Source: Helicobacter winghamensis ATCC BAA-430
Lineage (GTDB): Bacteria > Campylobacterota > Campylobacteria > Campylobacterales > Helicobacteraceae
Length of the DNA: 64,000 bases
Assembly (NCBI RefSeq): GCF_028751035.1
Contig: NZ_CP063533.1
Coordinates: 248,001-312,000 of the forward strand
Reading direction: 5' to 3'
Part shown: in pieces, positions 36,953-46,286 of the stretch
How positions within the stretch are numbered: the first letter of the stretch is position 1
How the letters are laid out: each line of letters opens with the position of its first letter
Position numbers and translations under genes: made by a program
The notes under the pieces: model-generated
Seen by the model: only the letters and a program-made list of their open reading frames with translations
What the model was told of the DNA's origin: nothing
Databases searched by the model: none

Positions 36953-37099
36953 GTTTAATTAATAAAATAAACTAAAGTTTCTTAAAAATTAAGATTCAAT
37001 TTTGAAAAACACAGGTTTTTTGGCGTTTTTTGGGATTTTTTTGTTTTGTAAGTAAAACTGCGTTATGCTACAAAATTTAAAATTTAAAGGGTGTTTGGA

Positions 37100-37942
37100 A
37101 TGCTTAGAAAAGTTGGAATTGGAATGGTGTTTGTGCTATTGTCAATCTTTGCGCAAGCAAATACAGATAAACTAAAACAAGCGATGGGGAAAAATGCGGA
37201 ATTTGTCGTAGAAAATGGTAAAACCATAATCTTAAGCACAACAATACGGAATCCAAAACCCATTGTGATTGATAAAAAAACTTATTCTTGGATTCCACAT
37301 CCTAGCAATTTGGAGCGAAAAATCGTAATTTTAGCGATTCCTTATTATTCAAAGCCTAGTGTTGTGGTATTAGAAAATGGTGAGAGAGTGGAAGTTGTGC
37401 AAGGGAGTTATAAAAAAGAGAGCATTCAAGTGAGTCCAAGTAAGGCAAAGCCAAATCCTAAAAATCAAGAGCGGATTAAAAAAGAGCGCGAAGAAGCCAA
37501 TGCAATTTACAATAATTATAGCCAAAAACGCCTTTGGGATTCCACTTTTATGCTCCCAATGCAAAGTAAAATTACAAGCTCATATGGCAATGCGCGTGTG
37601 TTTAATGGGGAAATTAAGAGTTATCATAGCGGGACAGATTTTAGAGCAGCTATTGGGACAGAGATTTTTGCTAGCAATAGAGGGAAGGTCGTGATTGCAA
37701 AGGATCGCTTTTTAGCTGGGGGTTCTGTGGTGCTAGACCACGGGGAAGGTGTGTTTAGTATGTATTATCATTGTAGTGCAATTAAAGTTAAGGTTGGCGA
37801 GATTGTAGAAAAGGGTGATTTAATCGCGTTTAGTGGAGCAACAGGACGGGTAAGTGGCCCGCATTTGCATTTTGGAATTTTAGTGCGTGGCGTGCAAGTA
37901 GATCCGCTAGATTTTATCGCGCAAGTTAATGGACTATTTTAG
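37100..37942 (+). CDS. M23 family peptidoglycan endopeptidase
   Basis: A 280-residue secreted metallopeptidase. Signal peptide MLRKVGIGMVFVLLSIFAQA, a central linker with a Lys/Glu-rich helix, and a C-terminal LytM domain with zinc ligands in SYHSGTDFRA (HxxxD) and GPHLHFG (HxH). Such enzymes trim cross-links and set cell shape in Helicobacter (Csd proteins); which Csd this matches I cannot say. The start at 37100 lies eight bases after AAAGGG; the GTG at 37091 is too close to it. The next gene begins ten bases downstream. Confidence 0.85.
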   Translation: MLRKVGIGMVFVLLSIFAQANTDKLKQAMGKNAEFVVENGKTIILSTTIRNPKPIVIDKKTYSWIPHPSNLERKIVILAIPYYSKPSVVVLENGERVEVVQGSYKKESIQVSPSKAKPNPKNQERIKKEREEANAIYNNYSQKRLWDSTFMLPMQSKITSSYGNARVFNGEIKSYHSGTDFRAAIGTEIFASNRGKVVIAKDRFLAGGSVVLDHGEGVFSMYYHCSAIKVKVGEIVEKGDLIAFSGATGRVSGPHLHFGILVRGVQVDPLDFIAQVNGLF

Positions 37943-37951
37943 GGGGAAAGC

Positions 37952-38569
37952 GTGGATTATAATATTGATACAGAGATTTTAAAGAATCTAAAAACCATTT
38001 CGCTTTCAATGTTTCGTAAAAATTTCTTTGGAATTTTTCATGGTTCGCTCTCAACAAAGCTTGAAGAAGGGCATTTTCTTATCAACAAAAAAGACGCGAT
38101 TTTTGATGATTTAAATCAAGATTCCCTAATTATGCTCTATCACAAGCAAGATTACCGCTGGAATGAAGCAAGCATTGATGCTTTTATCCATTCTTTGATT
38201 TATCAAAATATTCCCAATGCAAAATATATCGCTTATGGAATGCCACCTTTTACGGTGTCTTACACGCTAACGCATAATCAAATTATCCCTAAAGATTATT
38301 TTGGCTACACAATGCTAGGAGTGTTAGATGTGTATGATCCAAAGGATTTTGATAATTGGTATGAAAGGGCGGATATTGAGATAAATCGCTATTTTAAAGA
38401 GAGTGACAAAAAGATAATGGTAATCCGTGGTTATGGTGTGTATGTGTATCATAGGGATTTACAAATGCTCTCCAAACTTTTAGCGCTTTTAGAAAACACT
38501 TGTAAAATTTTGCATTTTAGCTCTATTTTAGAAGCGAGTAGGCAAAGTCAAGATTTGTTTGATATTTAA
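37952..38569 (+). CDS. Class II aldolase/adducin-like protein
   Basis: A 205-residue soluble protein starting at GTG after AGGGGGAAAG. IFHGSLSTKLEEGHFLINKKDAIFDDL resembles the glycine-rich phosphate-binding N-terminal part of the class II aldolase family (GNxSxR), and VIRGYGVYVYHRDLQMLSKLLALLENTCKI resembles its C-terminal part. The usual HxH zinc pair is not evident, so enzymatic activity is doubtful. It is translationally close to the M23 peptidase. Its stop overlaps the convergent dehydrogenase by four bases. Confidence 0.5.
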   Translation: MDYNIDTEILKNLKTISLSMFRKNFFGIFHGSLSTKLEEGHFLINKKDAIFDDLNQDSLIMLYHKQDYRWNEASIDAFIHSLIYQNIPNAKYIAYGMPPFTVSYTLTHNQIIPKDYFGYTMLGVLDVYDPKDFDNWYERADIEINRYFKESDKKIMVIRGYGVYVYHRDLQMLSKLLALLENTCKILHFSSILEASRQSQDLFDI

Positions 38570-39777
38570 TTGCTTGTGCGGTAGCGGAATTGCCCTTTTT
38601 TGAAAACCATATTCAAGCCGCCTATGCTGTATAGCCATTTGTTTTCAATAGTGTTTTTCATAAAAGCGGCAATCTCGCCTTTAACATTTTTGTGATACAC
38701 AATTCCCACTCCATCTGTGTGTCCTATGGAGCAAACCGTTCCTCTGTGGTTAAATTTAAAAACCTTGTCAAAAGATTTGTTTTCTAGCTTTGCACATAAA
38801 AGTTCAGCAACATAATCCCCCATTTGTGCCGCAAGTTGCGCTGTGGGGGCGTGGATAGCATCTTTGTCTGTGGCAATGGCACAATCGCCTACGACATAAA
38901 TGTTTTCAAATTCTTTGCATTGAAGTTGCGCATTTACCGCAATTCTACCATTTTTATTAGGGATTTCTGATTGCTCTACAATCTCACTCCCTTTAACGCC
39001 TGCGCTCCAAATAATTGTGTTGCCATAAATACTTTGTGTTTCGCCCTCACGCTTTATAATCACTTCGCCTTCTTTAATCTCTTGAATATCTGCGCTAGAT
39101 AGGATCTCAACGCCTAGGTTTTTAAGTTTGGATTCCGCAATTTTCGCAAGAGAGTCGCTAAAGACGGGTAAAATATGTTGAGAGCGCCCTATACAAGTTA
39201 CTTTTGGAATCCTTTGGTTAATGCCACAGATTAGACAAAGCTCTTGAAGTTGTGTAGCAAGTTCAGCGGCAAATTCAATTCCTGTAAAGCCTGTGCCGCA
39301 TACGATTGTTTGTAAGTCTTTTGGATTTTTAGTATGCACAAATTCTTTAAACTTATTTTCTATATTCTTGTCTAATTTTAAAGCAGAATTTAAAGATGAG
39401 AGCGTATAGGCGTATTTTTCAACACCTTTAATACCAAAATTATTAGGTTTAAAGCCAAGTGCTACAACTAAAATATCATAAAAGTATTCTCCACCATTGC
39501 CAATAACTTTGTTTTCTTTTGGGCAAAGCTGCTTGATTTTATCTTTGATAAAATGTACCTTATTTAAATCCAAAACCTTGCGGTAATAAATCCTTGCCTT
39601 TCTCGCACTTAGTGTGCCTATTGCTACTTTGTGTAATAGCGTGGTTTGGTAGTGGTAATCGTGCTTGCTAATAAGTGTGATGTCCGCTGTGCCTTTGTAT
39701 TTGCGCTGAAGTCCTAAAACTGCCTTCAATCCACCATATCCGCCACCGATAATTAGAATCCTTTTGCACTCCTGCAT
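38566..39777 (-). CDS. NAD(P)/FAD oxidoreductase, type II NADH dehydrogenase-like
   Basis: A 403-residue two-dinucleotide-binding flavoprotein. FAD motif ILIIGGGYGGLKAVLGL, NAD motif TIVCGTGFTGIEFAAELA, and the second FAD contact NIYVVGDCAIA. Length and motif spacing match NDH-2, which passes electrons from NADH to menaquinone at the membrane without proton pumping; sulfide:quinone reductases are related, but their paired cysteines are not evident. The ATG at 39777 has AAGGA upstream; a TTG six bases earlier is less suited. Confidence 0.75.
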   Translation of the reverse strand: MQECKRILIIGGGYGGLKAVLGLQRKYKGTADITLISKHDYHYQTTLLHKVAIGTLSARKARIYYRKVLDLNKVHFIKDKIKQLCPKENKVIGNGGEYFYDILVVALGFKPNNFGIKGVEKYAYTLSSLNSALKLDKNIENKFKEFVHTKNPKDLQTIVCGTGFTGIEFAAELATQLQELCLICGINQRIPKVTCIGRSQHILPVFSDSLAKIAESKLKNLGVEILSSADIQEIKEGEVIIKREGETQSIYGNTIIWSAGVKGSEIVEQSEIPNKNGRIAVNAQLQCKEFENIYVVGDCAIATDKDAIHAPTAQLAAQMGDYVAELLCAKLENKSFDKVFKFNHRGTVCSIGHTDGVGIVYHKNVKGEIAAFMKNTIENKWLYSIGGLNMVFKKGQFRYRTSN

Positions 39778-39930
39778 ACCCAAATCCTTGCGATGAAACT
39801 TTGGATTCTATATTAAAATAAAGTTGTTAATAAAATACTAAAAGGTTAAATAAAAATTTATTTTTTAATTAAAATGTGTAGTTTTGGGAATATTTTTTGC
39901 TTAAAAATCTTTAAAATCAAAGGACTAAAA

Positions 39931-40728
39931 ATGCAAGTTAGCCTAAAATATCAATCCCATCTTAGTCAAGTTAAAGAAGGCACTTTTGATAAGTCTTTGT
40001 TTGCTTTTAATACGGCTTTTGAGAGTGCCTTAAAGCCAAAAGAGTCAAAAGAGATTCCGCCTTTAGAATTAACTTTGGATAGGGAAATGACAGAAAGCAT
40101 TGTTGGGGTGGCGCAAGGGGACGAATATTTTTTACAAGATTTGGAATCCCTAGCGCGTTCTTATCCTTTTGAAACGCAAAAAACGATTAGTAGTCCATTA
40201 AATCCTTTCTCTTATCCTAGAACTTTGGCGGTTTTGGGGGATTTAATGGAAGAGAAAATTAATGAATTACACACGCAAAAACAAGACCCTAAAGACCCTA
40301 TTTTACAGACCTTATTACTTTTTAAAGAGCGATTTTTGGAGTTTCCAAAAACTATGGAATCTTTAAAGAAAGATGCAACAAGTGTTGCTGATATGTTTGC
40401 AATGCTCTCTCCAAAGAATTTAGACAAAGACAAAGGTGGAATCTATTTGCAAAAAGCCCAAGAGTTACAACAGAGTATTGGCGCATTTGCGCGTGGTGTG
40501 GAGAGTGGAGAGGCTTGGATACAAGGCTTTTTTGGGGCAATAGAAGAGCATTTAAGTCCTTTTGAAAAAGAGCTAGTTTCTGAGCATTTAGCCATTTTTC
40601 AAGCCCATTGGAGAGAGCAAACAGATAGCAAGAATAATGGGATTGCGCTAGATAATGGAATGGTGTATAAAGCTTATAGTGATTCTAATCATATTAGTGG
40701 GTTTGATTTGATATTTGATAACGGATAA
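39931..40728 (+). CDS. Unknown protein, probably frameshifted near its C terminus
   Basis: A 265-residue soluble, mostly helical protein with no motif I recognise. The start at 39931 follows AAAGGACTAAAA; an in-frame ATG at 39874 lies before that site and adds non-conserved sequence. The frame ends at 40728 in FDLIFDNG. The +1 frame continues at once as NRIFAYREKLLKDG and runs to 40915. Removing one G from the GG at about 40724 would join them (DNDNRIF), giving about 327 residues. Confidence 0.55.
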   Translation: MQVSLKYQSHLSQVKEGTFDKSLFAFNTAFESALKPKESKEIPPLELTLDREMTESIVGVAQGDEYFLQDLESLARSYPFETQKTISSPLNPFSYPRTLAVLGDLMEEKINELHTQKQDPKDPILQTLLLFKERFLEFPKTMESLKKDATSVADMFAMLSPKNLDKDKGGIYLQKAQELQQSIGAFARGVESGEAWIQGFFGAIEEHLSPFEKELVSEHLAIFQAHWREQTDSKNNGIALDNGMVYKAYSDSNHISGFDLIFDNG

Positions 40729-40915
40729 TAGGATTTTTGCGTATAGGGAGAAACTTTTAAAAGATGGTAGTATTGAAGCAGTGCTTGCAATCTTTGATAA
40801 GTTTGCTGAGAATACAATTTCTCTTGCAGATTTAAGTGGAGCGATGGTGCAATCTTTTGGAGAGATAGAAAAAATGGGATATAAAGCTACTGGAGTTAAA
40901 ACTAAAATTTTGTAA
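40715..40915 (+). pseudogene. Probable C-terminal piece of the preceding gene in the +1 frame
   Basis: An open stretch of 66 codons without a convincing start (TTG at 40715 has no clear ribosome site). Its residues NRIFAYREKLLKDGSIEAVLA read as a continuation of the upstream protein. It may instead be a separate small gene. The cause could be a true frameshift or one wrong base in the assembly. Confidence 0.5.
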
Positions 40916-40953
40916 GCTATAATTTCACTCTTTAATTTGGCAAAAGGTTAGCA

Positions 40954-42714
40954 ATGCAAAATATAAGACGTTATGTTTTAATGGCTTTGGTGGTTTTGTT
41001 GTTGTATGTTTTAGTTGTGTTCCCAGAATTTGCTAAGATTTTAGCTGGGGTTGCAATTTTGCTTATTGGAATGATGAATTTAAGCAATGGTTTTAAGGCA
41101 TTTAGTGGAGGAATCTTAGAAAATATTTTGACGAAATCCACAGACACACGCTTTAAAAGCATCGTTTTTGGTGTGGTTACAACAATACTCATGCAAAGCT
41201 CTACGCTTGTTTCTGTTATTTCTATTTCTTTTCTTTCGGCTGGTTTAATCACTCTTGCGCAAGGTATTGGAATCATTTTTGGGGCAAATCTTGGGAATTC
41301 CGCTGGCTCTTGGCTCATTGTTGGATTAACAAGCATTAATATTTCTATGTTAGCGATTCCTTTAATTGTATGTGGAGTGCTTTTAGGATTTCAAAAAGAT
41401 AGTATTCTTAAAGGGGCTGGCGCGATTTTTATGGGGATTGGCTTTTTCTTTTTAGGAGTAGATTATATTAAAGTTGGATTTGAATCTTATAAAGAGATCG
41501 TGGATTTATCACACTTTAATTTTGAAGGTTTTAGGGGCGTGTTGATATTTGTAGGGCTTGGCGCGCTTACAACAGGTATTGTGCAAAGTAGTCACGCAAC
41601 TTTGGCGATTATCATCTCTGCATTAATTAGTGGGCAAATTGGCTTTGAAAATGCCCTTGCCGCTACACTTGGGACAAGCGTTGGTGGAGTGGTAACAGCG
41701 GTTGTGGCAAGCCTTAGCACAAACATTGAAGGTAAAAAATTAGCGATTGCAAATTGTATTTTTAACTTTACAATTGCAATTATTGTGATTGTCGCCTTTC
41801 CATTTTTTGTGAAGTTGGTTAATGTGATTGCTAATTTTTTAGGAATAGAAGCTGCAAATTATGCGTTAAAGACGGCACTTTTTCACACTTTGTTTAATCT
41901 TGTGGCGGTTCTTTTAATCTCATTATTTATTCGGCAAATCGTTTTTGTGCTAGATAAAATGATTAAAGCCCCAAAAGATAGGGATATGGATGCGCCTTTG
42001 TATTTGGATTCCAACATTATTGAGTATCCAGATACGGCAATTGATGCGTTACAAAAAGAATCTGTGCATCTTTATAACAATGCTTATGCGCTTGTGGCGC
42101 ATACAATAGGTTTTAATCGTAGCGATATACGCGGTAAAGAGAGTTTTGACTTTATTGTGAAAAACAAGAAGTGGTTTAGTGGTGATGTGGATTTAGACTA
42201 TCTATATAAACGCAAGATTAAGGTATTATTTGATGGGATTATGGAATTTGCGACAAAGGCGCAAAGATATGTAGAAGATGAGAATAAAAACCATCGCATT
42301 TATTCTTTTAAAATTGCTGCGCGCAATCTCACAGAAGCCACAAAAAACTTGAAGTTAATTCAAGCAAATATGAAAGTGTATTCTAACTCTAAAAATCCTT
42401 ATTTAGCGGATAAATATAATGCTATGCGCAAAGATTTAGGAATGCTTTTGAGAAGTGTTGAAGAGCTAAAAACAATGAAAGATGAGAATGCGCATTTGAT
42501 TTTAAAACAGCTTTTAGCAGCAAAAGAAATGCCAAAAGAGTTTGATTATCAAAATATGCGCGATGTGGAAAAGCTTATTAGTGAAGAAAAAATTAGTGTA
42601 GCAAATGGCACTTCCATCTTGAATGATAGCGCATTTGTAGCGGAGATTGCGATACATTTGATTGAAGCAATAGGGATTGTTTTTAGCAAAGAGAATGTGT
42701 CTAAGCTAGACTAA
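40954..42714 (+). CDS. Na+/phosphate cotransporter family protein with PhoU-like domain
   Basis: A 586-residue inner-membrane protein of the NptA/PNaS family. Two inverted repeats each carry the QSS motif (ILMQSSTLVSVISISFLSAG and GIVQSSHATLAIIISALISG). The C-terminal 200 residues are a helical cytoplasmic PhoU-like domain. It probably moves phosphate with sodium; a regulatory role of the tail is inferred. The ATG at 40954 follows AAAAGGTTAGCA. Confidence 0.85.
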   Translation: MQNIRRYVLMALVVLLLYVLVVFPEFAKILAGVAILLIGMMNLSNGFKAFSGGILENILTKSTDTRFKSIVFGVVTTILMQSSTLVSVISISFLSAGLITLAQGIGIIFGANLGNSAGSWLIVGLTSINISMLAIPLIVCGVLLGFQKDSILKGAGAIFMGIGFFFLGVDYIKVGFESYKEIVDLSHFNFEGFRGVLIFVGLGALTTGIVQSSHATLAIIISALISGQIGFENALAATLGTSVGGVVTAVVASLSTNIEGKKLAIANCIFNFTIAIIVIVAFPFFVKLVNVIANFLGIEAANYALKTALFHTLFNLVAVLLISLFIRQIVFVLDKMIKAPKDRDMDAPLYLDSNIIEYPDTAIDALQKESVHLYNNAYALVAHTIGFNRSDIRGKESFDFIVKNKKWFSGDVDLDYLYKRKIKVLFDGIMEFATKAQRYVEDENKNHRIYSFKIAARNLTEATKNLKLIQANMKVYSNSKNPYLADKYNAMRKDLGMLLRSVEELKTMKDENAHLILKQLLAAKEMPKEFDYQNMRDVEKLISEEKISVANGTSILNDSAFVAEIAIHLIEAIGIVFSKENVSKLD

Positions 42715-43003
42715 TCTAGCTCAAGAGTTTTGCATATTTTGGCTTTTATTTGTGGAGACTTCTTGTGAAATAGGAGGTTCTTTTGTGATGTATAATGTCC
42801 AAAATAAAGGGATATAATAAACTCTATAAATGCGCTAAATGCTAATACCAAATAGCCATACAAAAGAAAGGCTTGCTGCGTGGCAAGCTTGATTTTATCA
42901 TCATAAAATAGCACATAACTAAATCTGCTAGCATTAATAAAGCACCCGTGTTAATAAATTCCATATGCTTTAGCATTTTTTGGTAAGCTATACCAAAAAT
43001 CAT
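42711..43003 (-). pseudogene. Small membrane protein broken by one-base indel
   Basis: Two frames together make a protein of about 90-100 residues with two hydrophobic segments: INTGALLMLADLVMCYF (upstream frame) and QAFLLYGYLVLAFSAFIEFIIS (downstream frame, 42711-42914). They meet at AAAA, 42905-42908; one more A would join them. I do not recognise the family. Possible starts are 43003, 42976 and 42964, none with a strong ribosome site. It could also be read as a 67-residue gene alone. Confidence 0.45.
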
Positions 43004-43126
43004 AATGCGTATAGGATTAATTTATAAAATCCTAAAGATTTCATTGTTGCCTGTAAAAAATGTAATGCCAAACATTGGAAACTTTAATTGTTGCTTAATT
43101 TGACTTCTAAAAAGTTAGAATCTAAA

Positions 43127-44890
43127 TTAAAGTGTGGGCTTTAAATATCCTTCTTTGATGAGAAGCTCTACTACTTCCTTAAAGAGTGGCACAGCAGTGC
43201 GTGCAGCAAAATAGGCATTAGTTTCATTGGGTTCAAACACGCTAATACCAAAGGTATATTCGTTACCTTTATTGTCGTTTGCAAAGCCAAAAAACGAGCT
43301 ATTGTATTTGCTTACATATTTTCCGCTTTGTGCGATGTGTGCCGTCCCTGTTTTTCCGCCAATAATAAGACCTGGAATTTGAGCAGTTTTGCCTGTGCCA
43401 TTGGTTACAACTTTAATAAGTGTGTTTTTTACCGCATTTGCTGTGTTGTCGCTAATGATTCTAATGGGGGTTTGGTGTTTTAGCTTGTAGCGGATAGACT
43501 TGGAATCTTGGAGATACTCTACAAGATAAGGTTCATAGGCGATTCCATGATTAATAATTGTATTGTATGCCTTTAGCATTTGGATAAAAGTTGTGCGCAA
43601 GCCATAGCCATAAGAAGCTGTTGCGCGATACACTTCACTGCGAAATCGCCTAGAATCTGGGATTACCCCTACGCGCTCATAAGGTAAATCAATTCCACTT
43701 AGATTTCCAAAACCAAAGGCTTGTAAGCCTGCGTTGTATTCTGCTGGGCTTAGGCGTTGAGCGATTTTTGCCATACCGATATTACTGGAATAAAGTAGGA
43801 TTTCTTCTGCGGTTGATTCTTTGAGCTTGTGTGTGTCTGTAATAGTGAATTTATCAAGCCTGAAGCGACCATTTTCTAAATCAATGATTTCATCTTGTTG
43901 CACTAGGTTTTTATCTAGTAGCATTGCGTAGATGATGGGCTTAATAATGCTTCCTGGTTCATAGGAAAACTCAATGGCGTTTGCGTTTAGCTTTGGGTAG
44001 TCTTGCTTTGAAATGGAGTTTGGGTTGAAGCGCGCATTGCTTGCTAGGCTTAAGATTTTTCCACTTTTGCTTTCAATTATGCCAACTAGAATCTCTTTTG
44101 CGCCAAGCTCTTTTGTGTGGCGATCTATTAGTCGTTCTACCTTTTTTTGAAGTTTTAAAGGGATAGAGCTAATAATATCATAACCATCTGCGCGTTCTTT
44201 AAAAGTGGAATCCTTATTAAGCACCACATTAAAACCGATGTCGCGCGCACCTACCATTAACAAATCGCTATTTGGTGTTAATTCTGCATCAAAACTCTTT
44301 TCAATTCCTTTAATTCCACTAACACGCGTGATTTTGGAATCATTTTCTTTGTTAATATAGCCTAGAATTGGTTCCATTGTATCGCCATAGAGATAATCAC
44401 GCGATTCCCCACTCTCCACAACAGAAAGTCCGTATTTGAAAATATTGCCGTTTTTGTCTTCGTAGCTTTGAAAGACGCCGAGTTGATTAAGCTTTAGATT
44501 TAGCTGTTTTAGGTAGCTTGCGGTTTTGGAATCTATGTTGTAGGAGAGTGTTGTATTGCCCTTTTGCTCTAGCTTTTTTTTAATTTCATCTTTTGGAATC
44601 TTGCTGTAAATACTAAAGAGATTGATAAACAACTCTTTTTTTTGTGGATTGATATTATAGGTATTTACAACCGCTTTATAGACTTTTTTACTAGAGGCTA
44701 GTAAGAATCCATCGCTACTATAAATGTTGCCTCTAATAGCACTTTCAATGCGTTTTGTATGGAGATTTGGAAGTGTTCGTTCTGTAAAATTGCGGTAAAA
44801 AATCGTGCCTAAAAAAATGCAAAACCCAAAGGCAATTAGGATAAAAAGTAGCAGGATTTTCCCTGCTTTTTTGGATTGTGCGCTATTCAC
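43127..44890 (-). CDS. ftsI: Penicillin-binding protein 3 / division transpeptidase FtsI
   Basis: Cross-links septal peptidoglycan. The 587-residue protein has an N-terminal membrane anchor (LLFILIAFGFCIFLGTIF), a dimerisation domain and a transpeptidase domain with SIIK in FSYEPGSIIKPIIY, SSN in LLYSSNIGMAKIA and KTGTAHIAQ. It ends the flgB-flgC-fliE-ftsI operon, a gene order kept in Helicobacter, so division and flagellar rod genes share transcription. Confidence 0.94.
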   Translation of the reverse strand: MNSAQSKKAGKILLLFILIAFGFCIFLGTIFYRNFTERTLPNLHTKRIESAIRGNIYSSDGFLLASSKKVYKAVVNTYNINPQKKELFINLFSIYSKIPKDEIKKKLEQKGNTTLSYNIDSKTASYLKQLNLKLNQLGVFQSYEDKNGNIFKYGLSVVESGESRDYLYGDTMEPILGYINKENDSKITRVSGIKGIEKSFDAELTPNSDLLMVGARDIGFNVVLNKDSTFKERADGYDIISSIPLKLQKKVERLIDRHTKELGAKEILVGIIESKSGKILSLASNARFNPNSISKQDYPKLNANAIEFSYEPGSIIKPIIYAMLLDKNLVQQDEIIDLENGRFRLDKFTITDTHKLKESTAEEILLYSSNIGMAKIAQRLSPAEYNAGLQAFGFGNLSGIDLPYERVGVIPDSRRFRSEVYRATASYGYGLRTTFIQMLKAYNTIINHGIAYEPYLVEYLQDSKSIRYKLKHQTPIRIISDNTANAVKNTLIKVVTNGTGKTAQIPGLIIGGKTGTAHIAQSGKYVSKYNSSFFGFANDNKGNEYTFGISVFEPNETNAYFAARTAVPLFKEVVELLIKEGYLKPTL

Positions 44891-44893
44891 AGA

Positions 44894-45211
44894 TTAAATT
44901 TGTGTTTTGATTAATTCTTTATAAGCACTGATGGCTTTATTGCGCACTTCAAGCATAAGTTTCATACTATTTTCTGCTTTTCCGATTACAATTGCAGCTT
45001 GATGCAAGTCTTTAATTTGTCCTGTTGCCATATCTGCCATTGCTTGTTCGGTTGTCTTTTGGTAGGTATTAACTTCATCAACCGCATCTTTTAGCATGCT
45101 ACCAAAACTTTTTGTAGGCGGATTTAGATCTTGATTTGGTGATAAATTAGGGACATCTTGAAGTTTAGAATTAAGCTTTTCTAAATCTACCCCGTATTTT
45201 TTAATTTCCAT
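44894..45211 (-). CDS. fliE: Flagellar hook-basal body protein FliE
   Basis: A 105-residue protein that links the MS ring to the rod. The C-terminal part NTYQKTTEQAMADMATGQIKDLHQAAIVIGKAENSMKLMLEVRNKAISAYKEL is the family's core. It lies ten bases after flgC and three before ftsI. Confidence 0.95.
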   Translation of the reverse strand: MEIKKYGVDLEKLNSKLQDVPNLSPNQDLNPPTKSFGSMLKDAVDEVNTYQKTTEQAMADMATGQIKDLHQAAIVIGKAENSMKLMLEVRNKAISAYKELIKTQI

Positions 45212-45221
45212 TTATAATCCT

Positions 45222-45722
45222 TTATGCCTGGAACATTGAAATCGCCGTAGAAGCCATATTTTTGGCACTTTGAAATACTGCAACATTTGCCTGATAGGCT
45301 TTTGAAGCTTCAATCAAATCCGCCATTTCTACAACGGGATTAATGTTTGGATACGCCACATAGCCTTCAGAATTCGCATCTGGATGGCTTGGTTCGTATT
45401 TCATTCTAGGTTGAGTATCATCACGCACGATTTTATCAACATAGACACTCATTAGCGCAGGCTTGGGCTTACGCTGCTCATCAAAACTATCCATTTCATT
45501 TAATGGGTCTTCATATTCTAGCAAATTATTGCTTTTTTCATACTTTTGATTTAAAACTTTATCAAAATCAAAAGCTTTTAACACTAATTCTCTTCTTCTG
45601 TAAGGTCCGCCTTCATCTGTGCGTGTAGTGTTTGCATTAGCAATATTGCTTGAGATTAAATTGACTCTTTGGCGTTGTGCGGAGAGTCCATAACCGCTAA
45701 TATCAAAACTAGATAAAAACAT
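45222..45722 (-). CDS. flgC: Flagellar proximal rod protein FlgC
   Basis: A 166-residue rod protein. It has the flagellar basal-body N motif SAQRQRVNLISSNIANANTTRTDEGGPYRR and the C motif NPVVEMADLIEASKAYQANVAVFQSAKNMASTAI. It is exported by the flagellar type III system and sits ten bases after flgB. Confidence 0.96.
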   Translation of the reverse strand: MFLSSFDISGYGLSAQRQRVNLISSNIANANTTRTDEGGPYRRRELVLKAFDFDKVLNQKYEKSNNLLEYEDPLNEMDSFDEQRKPKPALMSVYVDKIVRDDTQPRMKYEPSHPDANSEGYVAYPNINPVVEMADLIEASKAYQANVAVFQSAKNMASTAISMFQA

Positions 45723-45732
45723 TTATTCCCCT

Positions 45733-46167
45733 TTAAATATTTTTAGATGAATCAATGGCATAGGTGTAAATCCCACCTTGTTTGCGCAAGGCACCAACAA
45801 GAGCTTGATACATAATATCATTTTTACCCATTTCACTAGTTTCAATATCTAAATCCACGCTATTGCCATCATTTCTTGCCAAATGCCCATCACGGTAAAA
45901 TATTGTTGGACGATAAGGACTTTCATCTTTTGCTGGAAGCAAGTGATTTTTATTTGTGATAGCAACATCAAGCTCTAAGTCGCGATTGCGATTAAAGATG
46001 TCATCTGCTTTTAATGCCATCATTTGTTCAAAATTCACATCTTTTGGGCGATACATAGGAGTAGAAACATTAGCAATATTGCTCGCAATCATATCTCGGC
46101 GTAATGCTCTGTGATCCAGTGCTTCTTGGGCTAATGCGCGGGCTGGGCTATAGCTAAAAATACTCAT
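45733..46167 (-). CDS. flgB: Flagellar proximal rod protein FlgB
   Basis: A 144-residue rod protein. ALDHRALRRDMIASNIANVSTPMYRPKDVNFEQMM is the basal-body N motif. It is the first gene of the operon, about 27 bases after the predicted transcription start from the sigma-54 promoter. Confidence 0.95.
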   Translation of the reverse strand: MSIFSYSPARALAQEALDHRALRRDMIASNIANVSTPMYRPKDVNFEQMMALKADDIFNRNRDLELDVAITNKNHLLPAKDESPYRPTIFYRDGHLARNDGNSVDLDIETSEMGKNDIMYQALVGALRKQGGIYTYAIDSSKNI

Positions 46168-46203
46168 AGTAACTCCGTAAAAAGATTTAGTTTAAGATAG
46201 CTA

Positions 46204-46220
46204 AAGCAAGTTTTGTTCCA
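46204..46220 (-). promoter_or_regulatory. Sigma-54 promoter of the flgB operon
   Basis: On the minus strand TGGAACAAAACTTGCTT has GG, ten bases, GC (46218-46219 and 46206-46207), the -24/-12 pattern. It lies 37 bases upstream of flgB. In Helicobacter the rod and hook genes form the RpoN-FlgR class, so position and gene agree with the motif. Confidence 0.88.
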
Positions 46221-46286
46221 TTTTTAACAAATGCAAAACTTTGGAATCTAAAATACAATAGAGTTGCTTAGTTTCACATTTAAGCT

